Below, piece by piece: positions 21,182 through 32,000 of a DNA stretch of 64,000 nt (position 1 is the first letter of the stretch; the number at the start of each line of letters is the position of its first letter). The translations under genes and the position numbers were made by a program. The notes below the pieces were generated by a model. It was not told where the DNA came from and did no database searches. It saw nothing but the letters and a program-made list of their open reading frames with translations. The stretch covers positions 1-64,000 of the forward strand of contig NZ_QEKH01000009.1 in the NCBI RefSeq assembly GCF_003096415.1. Reading direction: 5' to 3'. The DNA is from Victivallis vadensis. GTDB lineage: Bacteria > Verrucomicrobiota > Lentisphaeria > Victivallales > Victivallaceae.

Positions 21182-22267
21182 ATGAAAAAACTTAACATCG
21201 CACTCGTCGGCTGCTGGCACCCGCATGTCCCACGCTATTACCCGATCCTTCAGAAGCGTGAAGACACTGCGTTGACCTGCGTCTGGGATTCCACCGCGGA
21301 GCGCGGCGCGAACTGGGCCCGGAAACTCGGGATCCCGTTCGTCGCCGACTACGCTGAATTGCTGAAACGTTCCGATGTGGATGCCGTCTGCATTGTCGCG
21401 GAGACCTGCCGTCACGCCGAACTGATGAAGAAGGCGGCGGAGGCGGGGAAACATATTTTTACGGAAAAGAGCTTCACGATCACGACCGCCGAAGCCTCCG
21501 AGGTGCGCGATGCCGTCAAAAAGAGCGGCGTCAAATTCGGGATCGCGTACATCCGTGCCACGACGCCCGCGTTCGTCCTCGGGAAAAAGCTGATGGATGC
21601 CGGATTGCTCGGTGAAGTGAACATGGTCCGTATCCGCAATGGAGTCGACGCTTCCAAAATGAATGACCTTCCTCCCGACTGGTTCGACAGAGCGGTTTCC
21701 GGCGGCGGCGCGTGGATCGACCTCGGATGTCACCAGATGTACCTGATGGACTGGATGCTTGGCGAACCGCTTGATATCTCTGTAAATGCAATCAACTATT
21801 ACGGGCGCGATGTGGAGGACAATGTCTGTGCGGCAGTGAAGTTCAGGAATGGAACGCTCGGCGTTGCGGAATCGACCTGCTCGACCTTTTATTCTCCGTA
21901 TATGTTCGAGATTTACGGGCGGAAAGGCTCTTACCTCTGCCGCATCGACGCGCCGGAATCCGAAATTCAGATGGAAGCGGAAAATCTGGAAAAGCTCCGC
22001 GCCCTCCTGCCGGGGATCAGCCTGAAAGAGGAAATTGTCGGCGGTACGGTAAGCAATGCTTCGGTCAATTCGCTGTTCGGAGCGCGTGCGGTCGTCAAGG
22101 TTCCCGTGGCGGAACTTCCGCAGGGCAAAGAACCGATCGAACTCTGGATTGATGAGATTCTGTATGGCAAAGAGAATCCGTTCGATATCGACTGCGGCTA
22201 CCGTCTGACCCGCCTGATGGAAGGCGGATGCAAAGCGCTTGCAACAAAACAGATTGTTGCATTCTGA
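21182..22267 (+). CDS. Gfo/Idh/MocA-family oxidoreductase (second copy in operon)
   Basis: This 361-residue dehydrogenase has an N-terminal dinucleotide fold (LNIALVGCWHPHVPRYY) and the TEKSFTITTAEA segment with the conserved lysine position. It is only distantly similar to the copy at 18450, so the two likely act on different intermediates. A spacing of 73 nt after the membrane protein gene, with AGGAG before the ATG, keeps it in the same operon. Confidence 0.88.
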   Translation: MKKLNIALVGCWHPHVPRYYPILQKREDTALTCVWDSTAERGANWARKLGIPFVADYAELLKRSDVDAVCIVAETCRHAELMKKAAEAGKHIFTEKSFTITTAEASEVRDAVKKSGVKFGIAYIRATTPAFVLGKKLMDAGLLGEVNMVRIRNGVDASKMNDLPPDWFDRAVSGGGAWIDLGCHQMYLMDWMLGEPLDISVNAINYYGRDVEDNVCAAVKFRNGTLGVAESTCSTFYSPYMFEIYGRKGSYLCRIDAPESEIQMEAENLEKLRALLPGISLKEEIVGGTVSNASVNSLFGARAVVKVPVAELPQGKEPIELWIDEILYGKENPFDIDCGYRLTRLMEGGCKALATKQIVAF

Positions 22268-22276
22268 GGAGATTTT

Positions 22277-23185
22277 ATGAAACTCGCCATGCTTCTGTTG
22301 ATTTTTCCAGCATCGTTTTGCATATTGGCGGAGCCTTGCCCTCCGCAGGCAAAACTGTTGGAAATGCGTATGCAGTCAAACAGAATGCAACTCAACCATG
22401 CAATATTGAAACATCCGGAAGATTATTCCGCTGCCTGTATAAAAAAGGCGGCGGAGGATCTTGCCGAACTGGAGCGGGACTGGCTGACGGCAAAGGACTG
22501 GAGCAGTCCTGCGCCGGAATTCACCCTTCCTCATTTGTCGTCGGCACCGGTAATAGACGGCAAAGCTGATGAACCGGTCTGGAGGCAGGCAAGGAAGTGG
22601 CTGGGCAGTTTCCCATGTTCTTCAGAAAAATATCTGGCAGACGGAAGCATATGGCGTCTCGCATGGCATGGCAGGTATCTTTACGGCAGTGTGTTCTTTC
22701 CTGACTGCGATATGACATTTTATAAAGGGCGTCAAGGTGAATCATGGGAAAACAGACGGATCTGGCAGGGGGATTGCCTGGAAGTGTTCGTTCAACCGGA
22801 CGAATCAATTCCTTATTATCTGGAATTTCTCCTATCTCCCGGCAATACGGCATGGATACTGGATCACGTCCTGCCGGAAAGCGGTTTCTGGACCACAATT
22901 CATTTTCACTTTCAATACGAAATACAAGTTGCGGGGCATATCAACGACAATGGTTATGAACTTGAATTCAGAATTGATCTTGCTGATTTTCCTCCATATC
23001 AGCAAAGACGGAAACCGCGTGGCGGCGATGTTCTGCGTATGACTATGGTTCGCATGAATTTGGATATCCGGAAGCAGGAAAAAACAGTTCAGACTTCCTT
23101 TTATCCGCTGCTGCATTCCGGGCACAATATTTTTGGTTATGCCAAAATGATTCTGGCAGAAGGAAAATCATTGAAAAATCATTGA
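22277..23185 (+). CDS. Secreted CBM9-like carbohydrate-binding protein
   Basis: This 302-residue protein has an N-terminal signal peptide (LAMLLLIFPASFCILA, residues 3-18), a short helical segment, and then a beta-sandwich with PVIDGKADEPVWRQA and DCLEVFVQPD, features of the family-9-like carbohydrate-binding/DOMON-like domain. There is no catalytic domain. It follows the second oxidoreductase after 9 nt. It probably binds the polysaccharide whose breakdown product the operon consumes. Confidence 0.75.
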   Translation: MKLAMLLLIFPASFCILAEPCPPQAKLLEMRMQSNRMQLNHAILKHPEDYSAACIKKAAEDLAELERDWLTAKDWSSPAPEFTLPHLSSAPVIDGKADEPVWRQARKWLGSFPCSSEKYLADGSIWRLAWHGRYLYGSVFFPDCDMTFYKGRQGESWENRRIWQGDCLEVFVQPDESIPYYLEFLLSPGNTAWILDHVLPESGFWTTIHFHFQYEIQVAGHINDNGYELEFRIDLADFPPYQQRRKPRGGDVLRMTMVRMNLDIRKQEKTVQTSFYPLLHSGHNIFGYAKMILAEGKSLKNH

Positions 23186-23346
23186 ACAAAAAAGATTTTA
23201 TGAAAAAAAAGATTTTTTCCATTGCCGTTCGCCACAGTTTTTATTATAATAATTTAAAAGAATAACAAAAGTTTTGATGGAAGTTTCCAATTAGAAGTCC
23301 ATGGCTTGTGATTCGCAAAGTAATAAGGTAAGCAAGGAAGGTTGAA

Positions 23347-24099
23347 ATGAAACAGAAACAGGTTTCCCGCAGATTTTTTACATTGATTGAGCTGCTCGTT
23401 GTGATCGCGATCATCGCCATTCTTGCAGGGATGCTGCTGCCTGCGCTGAACAAAGCGCGATCAAGGGCGCGGGCCAGCTCCTGTCTTAACAATAAGAAGC
23501 AGACTATCACGGGACTGCTGCTCTATGCGAATGATTACAACGTGATTCCCTATCATTGCGGCAGCCGGTGGAATCAACTGATGCTGGATTATACGAATGC
23601 AACGCAGGGACTCAAATCAAAGTACGGTTCCTGGAAAACCATGCTCTGCCCGTCATTGCCGGAAACGCAGCAGCCCCTGAACACGATCTCGGAAATTGTC
23701 GAGAAAGGCGGGTTCGACAATTATACATTCGGCTTATGGCGTCCCTACTGGAACGCCGCAGGCAAAAAGACCTTTGAGGCGGGACAGGCGACCTTGAGCG
23801 GCAATTTGTTCGTAAAGACCAACACTGAAACCGCTTTCTTCAAGCTTTCCGCGGCCAAAAACGCTTCCGGCACCTGCATGTTGGCGGATGCCTCTGACGG
23901 CACGGTCGGCAAAAGTTACTTCTATTTCGATCCGCAGGCTTACACCAATTACCGTCCGCGTCTGGGGCATGGGCAAAGCGGTACGTTCGCATTCCTCGAC
24001 GGCCATGCGGCGATGTTGACGGCGGGGAAACTGCGTTCTTATTATACCAGCAGACTTTTCTACTATAGGGAACAATTTACCCGTGCCGAATGCCAGTAA
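23347..24099 (+). CDS. Pseudopilin-like prepilin (prepilin-type N-terminal cleavage/methylation protein) 1
   Basis: This 250-residue protein begins with a basic leader and the prepilin peptidase signature [17 protein letters not shown], followed by [12 protein letters not shown], a disulfide-suited CLNN segment and a C-terminal FLDGHAAML motif. Such proteins are processed by prepilin peptidase and anchored or assembled in type II secretion/type IV pilus-like systems, but most members in this lineage have no proven role. A 160-nt AT-rich spacer upstream suggests its own promoter. Three similar genes lie at 46880, 54143 and 56194. Confidence 0.9.
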   Translation: MKQKQVSRRFFTLIELLVVIAIIAILAGMLLPALNKARSRARASSCLNNKKQTITGLLLYANDYNVIPYHCGSRWNQLMLDYTNATQGLKSKYGSWKTMLCPSLPETQQPLNTISEIVEKGGFDNYTFGLWRPYWNAAGKKTFEAGQATLSGNLFVKTNTETAFFKLSAAKNASGTCMLADASDGTVGKSYFYFDPQAYTNYRPRLGHGQSGTFAFLDGHAAMLTAGKLRSYYTSRLFYYREQFTRAECQ

Positions 24100-24215
24100 A
24101 CATTCCCTGTGAAAAGAGGCATACGGCATTGAAATGTTCAACCATTTCCGGTCTCTCCAACCATGGAAGCGGCAAACCCGGAGACATTTTTGAAAATCAC
24201 GAAAGATTCCAATCT

Positions 24216-27200
24216 ATGATGAAAGCAATTTTAATCACATTCGTCTGCCTGCTCGGACTTGTTCTACATGCAGAAATCAAAGTGGACAAACCCGGGTACG
24301 TCATCCGCATCAGTGAAGACGGCACTCGCCTGCTTGGGATTATCGCCAAATCCTCCGGCAAAGTCATTGCCGCCGATGTCGATCTCTGGGAGATGGTGCT
24401 GAATAACGACCGGAAATTCGGGCCGGTTGATTTTTTCAGCGCGTCGTCCGGCGGCACGTTCTCGCATCGGCAGACAGACGACTGTCTGGTGCTGGAGTTC
24501 CGCTCTGCCGAATGCTCCTTCGACATCGTTTTTTCGCTGCGCGATCAGGAATTCGACTGCGAAGTCGTAAATCTCAAAAACACCCGGAACGCAATTCAAT
24601 TCATGGCGGTTCCTGCCCGCTGGACATTCCCGACGGCGGAGATGAAACGCTTTGTATTTCCCAGTCAGGCCAACTGGTCGATGGGGATCTGTTTCCTGCC
24701 GTCCTTTTTTGAAAAACGCGCCGAAGACGATGTGATTCACCGCATTGCGGCAGCGCCGTTTCCGGGCATGGCGCGGCTTTTCAACAGCCGGACCATTCCC
24801 GCCGACGACCCGAACTCCCGCCTGAAATCCCATATGGTTGCAACGGAACAGGGAAAATCCCTCTATTCGCCGGAGGAACAGCGCGACCTGACGAAAAAGG
24901 GATTCCTGCGCATCTCCTACAAACAGAGCCGCCCGGAAGCATTCGAGCTTGGCCTGATCCGCACTCAGAACGAAAACCGCCCGCTGCTGATCGGGACGCA
25001 ATTCGGCGGCAGTGGCTATCTTTTTCAGTTCCAGTTCACCAATCAGAACATGATGGAGCGCACCCCGCTGGTCGAGTCAATCATCTTCAACACCATGAGC
25101 GCCTTGCGCCGCCGGAACGGCGGCCTGATCGACGGCAAAGCGTTTGTCTTGATCGATTACCCCAATATGCCGGCGATGGTGACCGGCTTCGATCCGGTTT
25201 CACTGGATATGACGGACTGGCGCAAACTGGTTCGGAAATACTCGGAAAAATTCGGCATCGAGGTGCGCACGGTTCGAAACCTCGCGGAACTCCGCGCCGC
25301 GCTTCGGGATCACGCGGTCGGCACCATCCTCAATCCGTACGGAAACATCTTCCCGTCCGACGATGCGGCGAACTTCGGCGACGATCTCGAACTCGTCCGT
25401 TCCTATGTGAAAAACGGCGGAGTCTGGTGGGAGGTCGGCTCCCGCTCCTTTGAAAAACTGTTGCGGAAAGATTATTATTCCGCCTATGACCGGCAGGGAC
25501 GCTATCCTTCCGCCGCCGCCGATTATGCCTGTGCGGAGTACGGCAATGATCACGCCGTCGCGCTGTTCGGGGTTCAGCCGACCATGCGCTTCCCGTACGA
25601 TAAGGAGCGCGCCGCCATTCCCAAGGCATACGCTCTGCGGGGCGGAGAGAAGGGAGCGGTTTTCGTCCATCAGTGGGTCATGTGGGTCGACGCAAAATCC
25701 AAACGTCCGTGGAACTCCTCGCCTTACCGCGTCTCCTTCCGGCACCCCGATGCGAGGCAGGGGCTCCTCGCCTATGAAAAGACGCTGGAGCTGAATAAGA
25801 AGATCGAGGATAAAATGCCGCCGGCCGTTCTGGAAAAGATGAAGAATTCCATGCTGATCTGCTTCTGGCACGACAACGCCCAGTCCAACATCCGCAGCTG
25901 CAAAATTCTGCCGAAAAACAACATCGCGCACTTCATCGGCGCTCTGGCCAGCCGTTTCGACGCCAATTACCCGGAGCATCTGCCGCCCTCTTCATCCTGG
26001 GGCACCATGGATGATCTGCGTGAACTCGTCAAAGTCGGTCATGAAAACGGCCATCTGCTCATGCCCTACACCAATACCACCTGGTGGCTTCCCCATGAGA
26101 ACGGTCAACTCTCCCCCAGCCAGCAGAAGTGGGACGACCGCAAACAAGAGGTCATGGCATTGAAACAGGACGGTTCGCCGATGTGGCGCAAAGGACGCAC
26201 CGGGCGCGGCTGGGCGTTAAATTTTTATCATCCTTATGTACAGCAGGCGAGTTTGAAAGTCACTAGACAGTTCGCCGAAGCTGGCTGCGACATGATCTTC
26301 ATGGATGAAATGGGCGGACACCCGTGGACGATGACCTGGAATCCGGACGAACCGTGGCCGGCGACGGCGCTGGACGGACGTATTTCGATGTGCTGGGATT
26401 CTTCAAAAGTGCTGCCGACCGCAACCGAAGAGGGACATGACCGGCTGCTGAATTTCAACACCCTGTTCTGCGGCGGGACATGGAAGACATTCCCCAACAA
26501 ACAGTTCGAGTCCCAGCGCTACAAGCATCAGTTCCGGCCGTCAGACTGGCAGTATTACCCGGCCTTTCTCTTTCTCGGGCACGACCGGGCGTTCTTTACG
26601 GTACACGATCTGCTGCAGCGTTATGAAGGATTTGAAGATCTCTCGCTGGCTCTGGCGCTGGGATACAAGATGAAGGATGCGATCAGTTTCAATTCTTCCT
26701 CCGAGAGGCTGCAGTGGTGTCATTTTCTGGACGCCGTTCAGAAAACCGTGGCCAGGGAGTATGAAGGGCAGAAGTTGATCACCTTCCGCTATCCGCTGGA
26801 GAATACCCGTCTGCCCTATCGCAATTCGCTCGTTTTCGCCGAATACGGCAACGGCATCCGGATGGTGTGCAATCACAGCGATCAGGAAGTTCCGTTGGAT
26901 CAGCTTGATCTGCCTTTCGCGGAAGAGGAGATGGCCTATCTGAAAAAACAGACGCTCCCGCCTTACGGTTTCTACGTCTCGACCTCACGCGGCAGATGCG
27001 GCTACCTCCGGCAGGACGGCAACCGGTTCGCCTTCGCCATGGCGCCGGAAGCAGGCGCGTACCGGGCGGCGATCTTCAATCCGTCGGATTGCAGGACCTT
27101 CCTGCTGCCGGACAACGCCCTCTGGCCGACCGGAGAATTCGATTTTTCCGCCGGGAAATGGCGGGTGGAGCGCCGCGACGGCCAACTGGCACTCACGCTG

Positions 27201-27848
27201 CCCGCCGGGGGAACGCCCGACAAACCGGCCTGGCTCTTCACGCATTACGATCCCGCCGCCAAGCCTGCCGCCGCCGTCTTCCCGCTGATCCGGAACGGCG
27301 CGGTCGTTTCCGGTCAGAAAGGGGTGCGTATAATTGCCAATACGACACAAGCTCGCCCGAATGAGCCGCTGGCGTTTCACGGCGATGCGGCGCCCGGAAT
27401 CCGGCTGACGGTGCCGCAGCAGGGAAATTCAATGAGTTTCATCGCTGACGTGACAGCGACCGGACTGCCGGAAAAAGGGCTGATGACGCTGGTGAGCCGC
27501 ACCGGCTGCAACAACACGTTGGGCATCGATGCGAATGGACGGGTCGTGATGACGATGTGGTACGCCGACCGGAAAACCCAGAACCACGTATTGTCGAAAA
27601 CCCGCCTGAAAGCGGGTGAAAAAGCGCACATCGCGGCGACGATCGAGGAAGAGAAAGGACAGACCACGCTGCGGCTTTATATCAACGGTCGCCAGGAAGC
27701 CGTCCGGACAACGCCGCAGCGTCCTTTTCCCTATTCTTCCCGGCTGCTGATCGGCAGCAAATTCCGGGGGGAAATCGGCAATCTCTTCTGGGCGGACGGC
27801 TGCCTGAGCGAGGCAGAGCTCCGCAAGATGCAGGAGCCCCTGCCATGA
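24216..27848 (+). CDS. Large secreted TIM-barrel-like glycosidase candidate with C-terminal LamG domain
   Basis: This 1210-residue protein starts with a signal peptide (MMKAILITFVCLLGLVLHA). The N-terminal half is beta-rich. A central region (about 590-800) reads like a barrel with ICFWHDN, GHENGHLLMPYTNTTWW and CDMIFMDEMGGHPW. The last ~160 residues form a LamG/concanavalin-like sandwich (DVTATGLPEKGLMTLVSR to LLIGSKFRGEIGNLFW). I cannot assign it to a numbered GH family; DMIFMDE is a plausible catalytic strand. The ATG pair at 24216/24219 is chosen over the long upstream frame because the signal peptide begins there. Its stop overlaps the next gene (ATGA). Confidence 0.75.
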   Translation: MMKAILITFVCLLGLVLHAEIKVDKPGYVIRISEDGTRLLGIIAKSSGKVIAADVDLWEMVLNNDRKFGPVDFFSASSGGTFSHRQTDDCLVLEFRSAECSFDIVFSLRDQEFDCEVVNLKNTRNAIQFMAVPARWTFPTAEMKRFVFPSQANWSMGICFLPSFFEKRAEDDVIHRIAAAPFPGMARLFNSRTIPADDPNSRLKSHMVATEQGKSLYSPEEQRDLTKKGFLRISYKQSRPEAFELGLIRTQNENRPLLIGTQFGGSGYLFQFQFTNQNMMERTPLVESIIFNTMSALRRRNGGLIDGKAFVLIDYPNMPAMVTGFDPVSLDMTDWRKLVRKYSEKFGIEVRTVRNLAELRAALRDHAVGTILNPYGNIFPSDDAANFGDDLELVRSYVKNGGVWWEVGSRSFEKLLRKDYYSAYDRQGRYPSAAADYACAEYGNDHAVALFGVQPTMRFPYDKERAAIPKAYALRGGEKGAVFVHQWVMWVDAKSKRPWNSSPYRVSFRHPDARQGLLAYEKTLELNKKIEDKMPPAVLEKMKNSMLICFWHDNAQSNIRSCKILPKNNIAHFIGALASRFDANYPEHLPPSSSWGTMDDLRELVKVGHENGHLLMPYTNTTWWLPHENGQLSPSQQKWDDRKQEVMALKQDGSPMWRKGRTGRGWALNFYHPYVQQASLKVTRQFAEAGCDMIFMDEMGGHPWTMTWNPDEPWPATALDGRISMCWDSSKVLPTATEEGHDRLLNFNTLFCGGTWKTFPNKQFESQRYKHQFRPSDWQYYPAFLFLGHDRAFFTVHDLLQRYEGFEDLSLALALGYKMKDAISFNSSSERLQWCHFLDAVQKTVAREYEGQKLITFRYPLENTRLPYRNSLVFAEYGNGIRMVCNHSDQEVPLDQLDLPFAEEEMAYLKKQTLPPYGFYVSTSRGRCGYLRQDGNRFAFAMAPEAGAYRAAIFNPSDCRTFLLPDNALWPTGEFDFSAGKWRVERRDGQLALTLPAGGTPDKPAWLFTHYDPAAKPAAAVFPLIRNGAVVSGQKGVRIIANTTQARPNEPLAFHGDAAPGIRLTVPQQGNSMSFIADVTATGLPEKGLMTLVSRTGCNNTLGIDANGRVVMTMWYADRKTQNHVLSKTRLKAGEKAHIAATIEEEKGQTTLRLYINGRQEAVRTTPQRPFPYSSRLLIGSKFRGEIGNLFWADGCLSEAELRKMQEPLP

Positions 27849-29071
27849 GTTACGATCTTGTCGTCGTCGGCGGCGGCATCGCCGGGATCGCCGCCGCGGT
27901 TCAGGCGGCGCGGCAGGGATGCCGGGTGGCGCTGGTCGAGAAAACCGCGCTGACCGGCGGACTCGCCACCGCCGGGCTGATCAATGTATTTCTGCCGCTT
28001 TGCGACGGCAACGGGCATCAGGTCAGTTTCGGCCTTGCCGAAGAGATGTTGCGCCGGAGTCTGAAATACGGCCCCGGTGAAATTCCTCCGCGCTGGCGCG
28101 ATGAACGCGACGCCGCCGAACGCAAACGTTTCATCAGCGTTTTTTCTCCGGCCTCGCTGGTGTTGGCGCTGGATGAGCTGCTGGAGGAAGCGGGAGTGAC
28201 GGTCTATCTGGACACGCTGGTCTGCGCGGCGAAAACTGCCGGGAATCGCCTTACGGGAGTTGCCGTCGAAAACGAAAGCGGTCGCTTCACGCTCCGGGCC
28301 CGGCAGTTCATCGACGCCAGCGGCAGTGCGGTTCTCGGGCGCCGGCTGGGGCTGCCGGTGACGGCCGGCGAGAATTATTTCTCGCTCTGGGCACTCGAAT
28401 GCGTCCGGGGGAAGATCGAAATGAACATCGGCGCGGTATACGGCAACGGAGCTGCCACCGGCAAATTCAGCGACGCGGCGCTGGCGGAGTCCGGCTGGTC
28501 GCGACAGCGTCTCGCAGAACAGAAGCAGACCGGCATTGACGGCAGACTGGTATCGGAGTATTTGCTGAAGACACGCGGTTATCTGCGTGGTTACTATCGC
28601 CACTGCTATCGGCAGGAGGAAGCGACCCGGGAATCACTGTACCCGGTAGCGCTGCCGATCATGCCGCAGTATCGCAAAATCTGCGCGATCCAGGCCGCGG
28701 AAACCATGCGGGACGGTCAGGCGAACCGGCACGTGCCGGATTCCGTCGGGCTGGTTGCCGACTGGCGGCGAGCGGGCTCGGTCTGGGAGGTTCCGTTCCG
28801 GTCGCTGTATTCGGCATCAGGACCGGAAAACCTGCTTTTTGCCGGCCGCTGCATGGGAGCAGTCGGCGACGCCTGGGAGGTGATGCGCGTGATTCCCGCG
28901 GCGGCGGTGACCGGGCAGGCCGCCGGCATGGCGGCGGCGCTGGCGCTGCGCGACCGGCTTCCGCTCCGGGAATTGTCCGTCGAACGATTGGGCGACGAGT
29001 TGAAGCGCCGGGGGATTCCGCGGCATTTGGAAGAACTGGGATTGACGGAACCATGTCGGAAAGAACGATGA
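27845..29071 (+). CDS. FAD-dependent oxidoreductase
   Basis: This 408-residue flavoprotein has an N-terminal FAD-binding Rossmann motif (VVVGGGIAGIAAA, residues 6-18), a second FAD element at ALVEKTALTGGLAT, and a C-terminal GAVGDAWEVMRVIPAAAVTGQAAG segment. It resembles the FAD-dependent oxidoreductases found beside glycosidases in Planctomycetes, Verrucomicrobia and Lentisphaerae loci. It has no signal peptide. ATGA overlaps with both neighbours imply translational coupling. The substrate is unknown; oxidation of a sugar or sugar alcohol is a guess from context. Confidence 0.87.
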   Translation: MSYDLVVVGGGIAGIAAAVQAARQGCRVALVEKTALTGGLATAGLINVFLPLCDGNGHQVSFGLAEEMLRRSLKYGPGEIPPRWRDERDAAERKRFISVFSPASLVLALDELLEEAGVTVYLDTLVCAAKTAGNRLTGVAVENESGRFTLRARQFIDASGSAVLGRRLGLPVTAGENYFSLWALECVRGKIEMNIGAVYGNGAATGKFSDAALAESGWSRQRLAEQKQTGIDGRLVSEYLLKTRGYLRGYYRHCYRQEEATRESLYPVALPIMPQYRKICAIQAAETMRDGQANRHVPDSVGLVADWRRAGSVWEVPFRSLYSASGPENLLFAGRCMGAVGDAWEVMRVIPAAAVTGQAAGMAAALALRDRLPLRELSVERLGDELKRRGIPRHLEELGLTEPCRKER

Positions 29072-32000
29072 GAAATCAATATCCTCCGCTGCATTCACTG
29101 CGGCCGATGCCCTTCTGGGCCTGGAACGGCGAACTGACGTTGGAGCGGCTGCGGCTCCAGATCCGGCAGATGAAGGAGATGGGATTCGGCGGATTCTTCA
29201 TGCACTCCCGATTCGGGCTGAAAACCGAATACCTCGGCGAACGCTGGTTCGCCTGCGTCAAAGAGTGCATCGCGGAGGCCGCGCGGCTGGAGCTGAGTCC
29301 GTTTCTGTACGACGAGGATCGCTGGCCGTCCGGCTACGCGGGTGGAAAACTGACGGCTCTGCATCCGGAATACGCGCAATGCGGAATCGATTATGAATTC
29401 TGTTCGCCGGAGAAAAGCGTCCCGGAGTCGGACATCGCCTGCTTCGCCCTGCAGCTGGAGGGCGAAACGGTTGTCGGCTGGCGACGGGTTGAGCCGGGCG
29501 CGAAACTGACGGATCAGGAACGCTTCTGTCGCTTTTTTGAAGTGCCGGCTCCGGTGTCCGAGTCGTTGAACGGCGGCAGTTATATCGACACCTTCAACCC
29601 GGCGGCGGTTCAGGCATTCCTCCAATTGGTTCATGCGCGATATTGGGAAGAGCTGGGAGAGGAACGGGCGCTGGTGCCGGGCATTTTCACCGACGAGCCG
29701 ACGTATAACGGCTTCTGCGGGAAGCTGCCATGGTCGAAACTCCTGCCGGAGCGCTTTTATGAAACCTTCCACGTGCGCCTTGAGGAGCATCTGCCGGAAC
29801 TCTTCTTTGAAAAAAACGGCAGACCGGAGTCCAAAATCCGGTTGGATTTCTATCGCCTGATCACCCGGGAGTTCGTCAATGCCTATTCCCGGCAGATCGG
29901 CGACTACTGTCGAGCGCACAACCTTGCGTCGACCGGACATGTGCTGGGGGAGGATGATCTGTTTTCCCAGACACAGGCCATCGGCAGTGCCATGCGTCAT
30001 TATGAATATATGGAAATTCCCGGCATCGACGTGCTGACCGAGCACTGGCAGTTGTATCTGGCCGCCAAACAGTGTGTTTCCGTCGCGCGCCAGCAGGACA
30101 AACCGATGCGCCTGGCGGAACTCTACGGATGCACCGGCTGGGATTTTCCGCTGGAGGGACACGTTGCGATCAGCGACTGCCTGAATGTGCTGGGGATCAA
30201 TCTGATGGTGCCGCATCACTTCTTCTACCAGATGGGAGGAGAGAGCAAACGGGATTATCCTGCCAGCATTTCACCGCACTCCCCCTGGCACTCGATCTAT
30301 CGGGCTGTGAACGACCGGATTGACCTGATCAACCGGACATTCGCACCAACCCGGGAAGTTCGGCGCATTCTGGTGATTCATCCGCAGGAGTCCATCTGGT
30401 TCGGGCGGCCGCTGGAGGCCTACGGCAGAGAGCAGGCCATCAACCGGAACGGCTTTTTCCTTCATACCGGTGCGGAAAAAAATGCGGAGATGAACCGGGC
30501 GCAGGGAATCACCGACGAACTGCTGCGCCGTCATCTGGATTTCGATTTCGGCGACGAAGATCAGCTGGCGCGCTGGTACCGGGTCGAGCCGCGCGTGCTT
30601 CATGTCGGCAAAGCCGCATATCAGGCGGTGGTCATACCGGAACTCCGGACAATCCGCCGCTCGACGCTGCAGGTGCTGGAGGAATTCGTCCGGCAGGGTG
30701 GTGTCGTTTTTCATCAGGGCGCGGTGCCGGATTTCGTGGACGGTCTGCCGGACAGAGCGGCGGAAGTTTACCGGTACTTTCGGTCGCTGAACTATGCCGA
30801 TCTGGAGGAATTCCGGGACGTTTCATGTACGCTGCCGACCGGAAACGAGGCGGAGACGATGCTGTATCGGCTGGGCGAAGGCGATGACAGAAAGGTGCTT
30901 TGGTTGTGTAACACCTCGGTCCCGCCGCAGCCGGACATTCACGCTTCTCCGGCGATTCGCGATCGGATCGCAACTTTGAGCGATGTACAGATTTCGTGGC
31001 GGATTCCCGCAGATTATCAGATTTACGAACTGGATGTTGCAAGTGGGAATTCCATCGCGGTCGAAACGCGCCGGAAAGGCGGGCTGACGTGTTTCTCCTG
31101 CGATTTCGATCGCCTGCAGAGCCGCATATTCATCGCCGTTCCCGAAGCGGCTCTTCCCGCTGTTTCAGAGCCTCCGCGCCGGATCGGAGAGCTGCCGGGA
31201 ATCCCCCGGCGCGGACCATTCCGATACGAGCTCTCGGAGGAAAATCTGCTGGTTCTGGATCACCCCCGCTGGGCGCTTCCAGACGGGGAATGGCAGCCGA
31301 AAACGTATGTGCTGCTGCTCGATGCCGAATTGCGCAAACGCCTCGGCTTGCCGCCGCGCTCCATCATGGCGCGGCAGCCGTGGGCTGATCAGGAACAGGG
31401 CGGGGAACAGCCGATGCTCCGGCTGCGTTACACCATAAACTGCCGTCGGGAATTCCGGCAGGTGCGTCTGGGGATCGAATGTCCGGAACAGTGGCGATTC
31501 TCCTGGGACGGCGTCCCGTTTGAAGCGGTCGATCGCGGCTACTGGTGCGATGAAGCGATTCGCGCGCTGGAACTGCCTGCGCTGACGCCGGGACGACATG
31601 TGCTGGAATTGACCACGCAATTCGGCAAAGAGACGGCGCTGGAGAGTCTTTTCCTGATCGGCAACTTTGCGGTCAATGTCCGGGATGAGCTGGAAGAACT
31701 GCCCGAAGCGCTGTCCGAAGGCGACTGGACACGACAGGGATTTCCGTATTACGCGGGCAATATCACCTATCACTGGGACTTCGAGGCGGCTGGAGAAATG
31801 CGGCGGTTCGATTTTTCGGACTGCGTCGGGACGGCGTTCGGCGTGTCGCTCAACGGCGAACCGGAACGTCCTTTCGTGGCGCCTCCCTATGAGTGTCGGA
31901 TCGAGACGCGGCCGGGACGCAACCATCTGGCATTTCAGGTGTACGGCAGCCGGAGAAACGCGCTGGGGCCGTTTTATCACCGCGGCGTTCCTTACCTGAT

